From the NCBI GenBank assembly GCA_030674915.1, contig JASXSV010000010.1:1-64000 (forward strand): 64,000 bases of DNA, given 5' to 3'. The translations under genes were made by a program, and so were the position numbers. The notes under the pieces are model-generated. The model did not search any database and had not been told where the DNA came from. It was given only the letters and a program-made list of their open reading frames with translations. Shown here in pieces: positions 58,625 to 64,000 of this stretch (the stretch's first letter is position 1; the number at the start of each line of letters is the position of its first letter). Origin of the DNA: Candidatus Endonucleibacter bathymodioli. GTDB lineage: Bacteria > Pseudomonadota > Gammaproteobacteria > Pseudomonadales > Endozoicomonadaceae.

Positions 58625-61405
58625 TTATGGCTTATAGGGGAAAAATGTCCTCATATTCAAGCTTTTCATTATATCTAAGATAGGTTGAAGATCGCTATTC
58701 CAATAAATAGAGGAAAGAAGTAGTAAGTAAGCTTGATTTCTTGCTTTTAATGATTGCCCGGGTATGTTCATAATATCAAGCCATCTAGATGGTGCTGGGC
58801 TAAGATGGCTTAATAAATTTATTTTGTCTAAGTTAGCGTTAGTATATATTTTAGCTTGCACAGTGCTAACAAGTTTATTAGCGGCTGCAACATACACCGG
58901 CCAGTTTGTTTCCATTTCCTTTTGTTGTGTCGGTATTGCACCAAAATCAGATGATATACCAGGTGTAAACAGGGTTGCTGCAAGTGCGCATACCAAAGAT
59001 ATTTGAATGCCTGGTCTTAATGATTCAAAGTATTGGCTTGGTGCAAACTTTCTGTTACTGGCCTCAAGTGTATGGAGTTTAGTGATATGGGAGCAAAAAG
59101 TAAGGTATTGGTAAATAGATGGGCATGGTATTTCATTAATTTCTAGTTCATCCCACCACTTGTTTAATATTTCAGCATTGATTTTACTATCAAATGAAAG
59201 CCAATGTATATTAAGGGCATGATCTATTCCCATTATGATTTCTGAATTAACATTTGTTGATATAGTATCATGAAAATAATTTGTATCATCAGGAGTATAG
59301 TCTTCTTTATACAATATGGTCATATAATCTGTAAGATATTGTGCAAACAGATTGATAAAGTATTCTTTTTGGGAAGACATTGATGTATCATCTTTGTCAA
59401 AAGCTATAGGAGGTTTAGGGGGCTTATTGATCCCAGCAAATGAACAGTCTGAATCTAATAAGTATATCATGCTCATTATATCTATATATGCTTCATTTAA
59501 TGGAGTTGAAACATCATTGCCTTGTGCTGTATACCGTTCGGTTCTGGAAGTGGCCGTAATTAATTTCATGTACTTGGCTATCAAAAGAATCACTGTTTGT
59601 CTATACGTTGTTCCAACTATTCGGCAGTTGCATAGTTGACTTCCGTTCTTATCGTTTTGAATGGATGTAATGTTACGTAGTGAGTTTTCTCCAAAAATAC
59701 CCCTTGCCATGTAAGTGGATATTTTACATAACACATGGTTGCTTTCATGGTTGCTTTCATGGTTGCTTTCATGGTTGCTTTCATGGTCATGAGTGTCTTC
59801 TTTTGTGGGTGTTACTTCTTGTATATAATTGTGCCAGTTGATAAGGTTTGTTATAGCAAGTATTGCCTGAGCACGAAATTTGTCATCTTCCATATTGACC
59901 CTGTTATCAACATTATTCCACTCTTTCTGGGCTATAATGGTAACAATATCTTGTGCCTTATGCCTAGCCTGTATGCTTTTATTGGCATTAGATGATTGGT
60001 ATAATCCGAACTGTGTCAATATCTCAGGGGTTTCTTCGATGTTTGGGATGTTATTTAAGCCGCATAGCATACCTAACTTGTAAAGATGCATCTGAATACT
60101 TTTTTGTTCCTGTTGTCGTGATCGTTGAGAGTTGCTTGTGGCTCTGTTGCTGGCGGTAGTGTTAAATATGTGAGTATTACTACTATCATTGTGCTGTTGA
60201 GTTAATGTAGCCAAGGCATCGCACCTATTCATCGTAGAAGATTTTTTTCTATATTGTAAATATGCATCAGCACAGTCTTTTATTTCAAGGGCAAGTGCTG
60301 TAAGATTGGCGTGACTCTCAAGTATATGACATTTTCTTAATGTATCTATCAGAGTACCTGGTATCATTCTTGTTTTTTCAGAGTATGGGATAGAATTATC
60401 TATGAGGCTAGCTTTATTTATGACTTTCATAATATAGGTAACGGCTCCTTGTGTTGATGACGTACAGCTCCACTGATCGTTTGTAGCATTTAAAATATCG
60501 TGGGTTAGAAGAGCAGAGCATGTAGTATTCCAGTAAAATGCCTTCGCCTCGATATTACATAAATCATCAAATAGACAATTGAGAGTGTTTTCTATTGTAG
60601 TAGGATCCAATGTTGATAATATTGTACCTGCATGACTGATACCAATACTATTGGATTGGGAGAAATAAGTAAGTTTGCTCATCATTGTTACAGGGTGGGG
60701 GTACAGACCACTATTTAGACTATTATCGTTAAAGCCACGATCTTTCAATAAATGAAAAAACAAATGTGGAAATTCTGTAGGATTTCCTAAATTCTTCTCT
60801 CTAAAATCATCCCATTCCTCTTGAGCAATAAGAGCGAATGATCTTAAGTAAGCATTGAACATAAAAAAAATGTTTATAGCAATACATATTTTTTTATCAT
60901 TATCTGTCGATATTTGTTGTGCAGTAATGGGCGCTAGATTTGGATTGCTTCTAAGGTGCATATTGGTTGCTGGCGCGGGAAGACGGTGTGCTCTAGTATT
61001 CAAGCCTGGAATTTGTAAAGTTATTGCATTATTGCTAAGGTCTAAATTTGAAACTAACATGCTTTTTTGGCAAGGACGAGTGCTATATGGATCATGATTT
61101 TCTTCCTTTAGTTCAGTATCAGCTTTTATTAAGTATGGTAGCATGCCTTTATAAATTCCGCCGAGGAAAGGATCTAGTCTATTGATAGCGATGAAGGATA
61201 TTAAAGCTAACCCCTCATCATGCAGATCCATGGGAGTGAGCGTCAGGTTGTTTTCATCTAGATTCTGATTGTTTATGCCCCTCCATAATATTTCAAGAGT
61301 GTTTCTCATACGTTCTTCGCTTACAGTATCCTCCGGAAAGGTAGCATAAATTGATGAGTTTGAAAGTAATATGCCGAAACAGCAAAGAACAAATAAGTTG
61401 CGCAT
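58625..61405 (-). CDS. Large exported protein, family X copy 2 (926 aa)
   Basis: Start at ATG 61405 (MRNLFVLCCFGILLSNSS), with AGGAGG five bases upstream; an ATG eight codons earlier is upstream of that site. Signal peptide to ~residue 21 (…IYA). Collinear with copy 1 throughout: SLESLW/EILWRGIN, LVSNLDLSNNAIT, FDKDDTSMSSQKEYFI, the final QAYLLLLSSIYWNSDLQPILD. It carries an in-frame tetrapeptide repeat (HESN x4) near residue 550 that is single in copy 1. No known domain beyond the one LRR-like motif. Confidence 0.78.
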   Translation of the reverse strand: MRNLFVLCCFGILLSNSSIYATFPEDTVSEERMRNTLEILWRGINNQNLDENNLTLTPMDLHDEGLALISFIAINRLDPFLGGIYKGMLPYLIKADTELKEENHDPYSTRPCQKSMLVSNLDLSNNAITLQIPGLNTRAHRLPAPATNMHLRSNPNLAPITAQQISTDNDKKICIAINIFFMFNAYLRSFALIAQEEWDDFREKNLGNPTEFPHLFFHLLKDRGFNDNSLNSGLYPHPVTMMSKLTYFSQSNSIGISHAGTILSTLDPTTIENTLNCLFDDLCNIEAKAFYWNTTCSALLTHDILNATNDQWSCTSSTQGAVTYIMKVINKASLIDNSIPYSEKTRMIPGTLIDTLRKCHILESHANLTALALEIKDCADAYLQYRKKSSTMNRCDALATLTQQHNDSSNTHIFNTTASNRATSNSQRSRQQEQKSIQMHLYKLGMLCGLNNIPNIEETPEILTQFGLYQSSNANKSIQARHKAQDIVTIIAQKEWNNVDNRVNMEDDKFRAQAILAITNLINWHNYIQEVTPTKEDTHDHESNHESNHESNHESNHVLCKISTYMARGIFGENSLRNITSIQNDKNGSQLCNCRIVGTTYRQTVILLIAKYMKLITATSRTERYTAQGNDVSTPLNEAYIDIMSMIYLLDSDCSFAGINKPPKPPIAFDKDDTSMSSQKEYFINLFAQYLTDYMTILYKEDYTPDDTNYFHDTISTNVNSEIIMGIDHALNIHWLSFDSKINAEILNKWWDELEINEIPCPSIYQYLTFCSHITKLHTLEASNRKFAPSQYFESLRPGIQISLVCALAATLFTPGISSDFGAIPTQQKEMETNWPVYVAAANKLVSTVQAKIYTNANLDKINLLSHLSPAPSRWLDIMNIPGQSLKARNQAYLLLLSSIYWNSDLQPILDIMKSLNMRTFFPYKP
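59734..59787. repeat. 12-bp tandem repeat in family X copy 2
   Basis: Unit CATGGTTGCTTT occurs four times and a partial fifth, encoding (HESN)n on the minus strand. The unit is a multiple of three, so copy-number change alters length without breaking the frame. Confidence 0.9.
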
Positions 61406-61439
61406 ACGCACCTCCTGCACAATAAGCATGATTATAGAT

Positions 61440-61462
61440 AGGGGTCCATTGAATGGTCCCCT
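61440..61462 (-). promoter_or_regulatory. Leader hairpin of family X copy 2
   Basis: AGGGGTCCA … TGGTCCCCT with one internal T:T mismatch, ~35 bp upstream of the ATG, matching the position of the hairpin in copy 1. Confidence 0.55.
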
Positions 61463-61872
61463 GTTTAGTGGATAATGTAATTCATTTACAAATTATGAAG
61501 GGAGAATATAGAAGAACGGCTGCTATTTTTTTCTAACAAATATCATCTGTATCTGTTTCCATTGTGTGTGTGAGTTAGTTTACAGACCACATTCATCTCA
61601 GATTCTACTCAGCTTCAATATAGATAAAAATACTTATACGTAAGTGGGTGGGTTTTAGTATTTTTTATGGCACATCTTGCCATATTTCAATGCCTCAATA
61701 GTTTGCACAGTAATGATGACAAGTATGTAAGTAAAAAGCAAGTGTATGTCAAAAAAATGTGTAATAATGTTCAGTTGTATACATATATTGGCTTTGGCGG
61801 TAATTTTTATCTCTTTTTATGTAAAAATATTTCTTTTCTTGGATCTTTTTAGTTGGTTCTAGTTTAGGGAGT

Positions 61873-62030
61873 ATGCGATTAAGTCCAGTCTTTTAAGTGA
61901 ATCGACACATTGCGGTCAATTAGCAGGTTGACAGTCCAATTTTTGTTCGTTTTTCAGTGTCTCCATGACTATTTCCCGACATACAGGCATACTATCCTAT
62001 ATTTTGACCATTACTAAGACTTAATTGCAT
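61873..62030. repeat. R4 MITE-like element (copy 2)
   Basis: ATGCGATTAAG … CTTAATTGCAT ends and the R4 interior (ACACATTGCGGTCAATTAGC, TTGTTCGTTTTTCAGTG). It interrupts the copied upstream region of family X copy 2; copy 1's upstream region (near 57815) lacks it. Confidence 0.82.
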
Positions 62031-62479
62031 GTTTCCGTAGGCTATAGGTTATAAATATGCAAGGCATTCACAAGGATTTGTTGCTTTTTTTATTTCCATT
62101 ATATCTGGTGTTACATTGATTTGTTTTTATTGAGATTATTATATCAAAAAATTAAATTGACGTGGTCGAATGATATTACCAATCCAATTAAGAAATAGTA
62201 TCATTAACTGGAGATTAAGAGTTGCTAATAGGAATAAGTATTCGAAGGAATTTAAATTGGATGCATTAGTTTGGTGATTCAGCAAAAGTATTATTGTGCC
62301 GAATCTATCAAAAGCCCTTGAAATAGATGAGTAGATGCTAGCATCCTGTCGGATCGACACCGTCTGATATTTTAATTTTCGCTGAGTCAGTCAGAACTGT
62401 CAAAATACTAGTTCGTTATGGGTGCGAAGACAGGTGTTTTTTAAGGATGTATTGATTTTATCGACTGCTTGCACCTCCA

Positions 62480-62960
62480 TATTGCCCTGATCTGACGTCG
62501 GTATTGAGACATCTGTGGATTCGACCCCATCTTCAGTATATTCCTATATTCCAAACAGGGGTATAGAACGTCCATTCTATCGGCGCTTTTCCATAGCGTC
62601 GCTAGCACCCTAAGCTTATGACCTCTTGATGTAGAGCACAGGCTTCACCGCATGTTGTCGCAAGCCATAAGGAGCTAGATCAGATTGGGTCGTGAGTCTG
62701 TGCTTCATTACTTCAACCGCGTCATCGGTATCAGGTGCAGGCGGGTAGGGTGCAAAGCGTTTAAAGATGGAGAGGATGTGATTATCGAAGAAGCTCGTTT
62801 GTGTAGGCGCAATGCCAGAGTGCTCGCAGGCGGCAACATTAGCGCCGCTAAAGTACTTATGTCTGTTAGACGATCTCTCACTTAGGCCTGCGGGCATTTC
62901 AGTGAGCTTGAGCAGAGCGGTATCGATTTCTTTTTTGGTAGTTACAGGCTTGGCTGACAT
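62480..62960 (-). mobile_element. IS1182-type transposase 3' relic
   Basis: Minus strand 62616-62960 reads KKEIDTALLKLTEMPAGL, ANVAACEHSGIAPT, RFAPYPPAPDTDDAVEVMKHRL, YGLRQHAVKPVLYIKRS, then degraded sequence. The ANVAACE, 'DDxVExMKHRL' and GLRK-TVEPVFGIIK-type motifs belong to IS1182-like DDE transposases. N-terminal part absent. Confidence 0.7.
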
Positions 62961-63657
62961 ATTCCCAACAATAGGGCCTAAACAAAGTAAGCAGAGGATA
63001 ACTGTGTCGACCTGTGTTATAGGTGTAGATTGAGGATAGCAACATTTTGATCGCTGACTATTTAATATTTAAACAGCACTTTCGTATCATACAGGCTGCG
63101 AAGAACTGAATGACTTAAGATAGGGGGTGGATGAATGCTTTGAATCCTACAATACTGAACTGGTGACGCTAGTCGTTAAGTTATAAGACGCCTTAGGTAA
63201 TTCATTTTGCATGAGGGATTCACTGCGGCCAGGACTTAACTTAAGCTTGTTGATTTACTGTATTGACGGAGAGGTCCACTATGCGTGAGATACACATACA
63301 AAATGAGAAAGATATACTTATAAATGCGTGAAACAAGAAAAGCTCATCGCCGCCACAGGCAATATATATCAAGGGCCTAAGAGAATAACTGAGGTTTCTG
63401 ATATTCTGTATTAGCCTAAAGTAGTATATCCAAATAAAAAATCTATTGGTATAGTTATAGTTATTGTTATTGTTATTTTGTTATTGATAATAAGGTTAAA
63501 TTAGAAGTTAATGCTTATAATTCCGTAACAATATAACTTAGATATTAGTATTTTAGATAATAATAACATTAATAGGTGTTTTTACTTAATAAGTTTACTT
63601 TATATTATTTGAAAATACTAAATAGGAGTATGGCAACATAATTAAGGAGTAACTATT
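62961..63657. other. AT-rich intergenic region
   Basis: No gene visible. A low-complexity tract of TTATTG/TTATAG units runs from about 63450 to 63490. The region upstream of 63658 is very AT-rich and should contain the promoter of the last gene; candidate -10 sequences are too many to choose. Confidence 0.45.
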
Positions 63658-64000
63658 ATGATTTCACCTAATATGCAACCGAAAAGTTTAATACCTGTAG
63701 CGGTACCAGTGCAGCATAAGGGAGCAGACAATACTGCTCAAGCTTTTAACAGGCAGTTAAAACGTACACATCAGGCGGAGGTGCATATACCTGCTCCTAG
63801 GATATCACACCGTGAACACATGCGTAGTATAAAGCTGTTAACCATAAAAAGATGTAACTTAGAGTTGGACACAGATTCTTTAATTGCAAAGATTGCACAA
63901 GATATTAGCACGCACAGCTCAGCTAAGAAGGCTAAGGTAAGTCCAGGAATGTACGGCACGTATAGAGATAATTCTTCTAAGAAAGCTGCAGCCCCTGTAT
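63658..64000 (+). CDS. Start of an unrecognised gene, runs off the window
   Basis: AAGGAG lies 9 bases before the ATG at 63658 and the frame is open for 114 codons to the window end. It begins MISPNMQPKSLIPVAVPVQ and is rich in Lys, Ser and Thr with no signal peptide or membrane segment. No family recognised from this fragment. The opposite-strand frame at 63771-63959 is its shadow. Confidence 0.7.
   Translation, partial: MISPNMQPKSLIPVAVPVQHKGADNTAQAFNRQLKRTHQAEVHIPAPRISHREHMRSIKLLTIKRCNLELDTDSLIAKIAQDISTHSSAKKAKVSPGMYGTYRDNSSKKAAAPV

Noticed and set aside
62685..63033. Plus-strand frames opposite the IS1182-like relic
   Set aside because: The minus strand carries recognisable transposase motifs; the plus frames are shadows.
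1..64000. tRNA and rRNA genes
   Set aside because: I looked for T-loop-like GTTCRANNC arrangements and rRNA signatures by eye and found none convincing; a covariance search would be decisive.

Overview
The window reads as a chromosomal segment of a host-associated gammaproteobacterium whose genome is full of insertion sequences and visibly decaying. The housekeeping genes (purD, yibN-grxC-secB, trmL, hldE-msbA, typA, pip-dtd) are gammaproteobacterial in sequence and arrangement. The rest is AT-rich and dominated by relics of IS30, IS5, IS3, IS481 and IS1182-type elements, small palindromic repeats, and large signal-peptide proteins with eukaryote-like motifs. This is the look of an intracellular or symbiotic lineage (Endozoicomonadaceae-like is my guess; the sequence alone does not prove it).

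Layout. 1-1.8 kb: an IS30 fragment joined to a copied purD tail, REP-like palindromes, and a secreted protein of unknown function. 1.8-7.4 kb: a GC-richer, probably acquired type I restriction-modification locus (hsdM, rhuM, hsdS, hsdR) that is broken everywhere: frameshifts in hsdM, an N-terminal rhuM scrap, truncated hsdS, nuclease-gene scraps between hsdS and hsdR, and an hsdR that lost its DEAD-box region. 7.4-12.3 kb: IS relics, a small repeat protein and a 799-residue exported protein with a nucleotidyltransferase-like motif. 12.3-23.1 kb: the main housekeeping block. 23.1-25.5 kb: IS5 relics.

25.7-43.2 kb: a cluster of five exported WD40 or WD-like genes. One is a 733-residue WD40 protein with a duplicated N-terminal region. 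The other four are paralogs that combine a signal peptide, an F-box-like motif and WD-like blades; three are intact and one is a pseudogene. All four paralogs share a near-identical promoter, and IS pieces were copied together with them. pip-dtd sits inside this cluster. 43.2-49.9 kb: nested IS elements, including the intact IS5 and IS30 transposases, and a DUF2130 gene. 50-54.5 kb: an FAD oxidoreductase/aldo-keto reductase pair, a type IV pilin and an RDD membrane protein. 54.6-62.3 kb: a tandem duplication of an exported ~910-930-residue protein gene with its upstream region. 62.3-64 kb: an IS1182-like relic and the start of a gene that runs off the window.

Most interesting: the secreted F-box/WD-like family, whose domain pairing recalls eukaryotic FBXW adaptors of SCF ubiquitin ligases; the duplicated 913/927-residue exported pair with a conserved hairpin in its leader; and three small repeat families (M, R2, R3) plus a MITE family (R4) whose likely parent IS5 element is present in the window. 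Several genes have had their 3' ends rewritten by mobile DNA.
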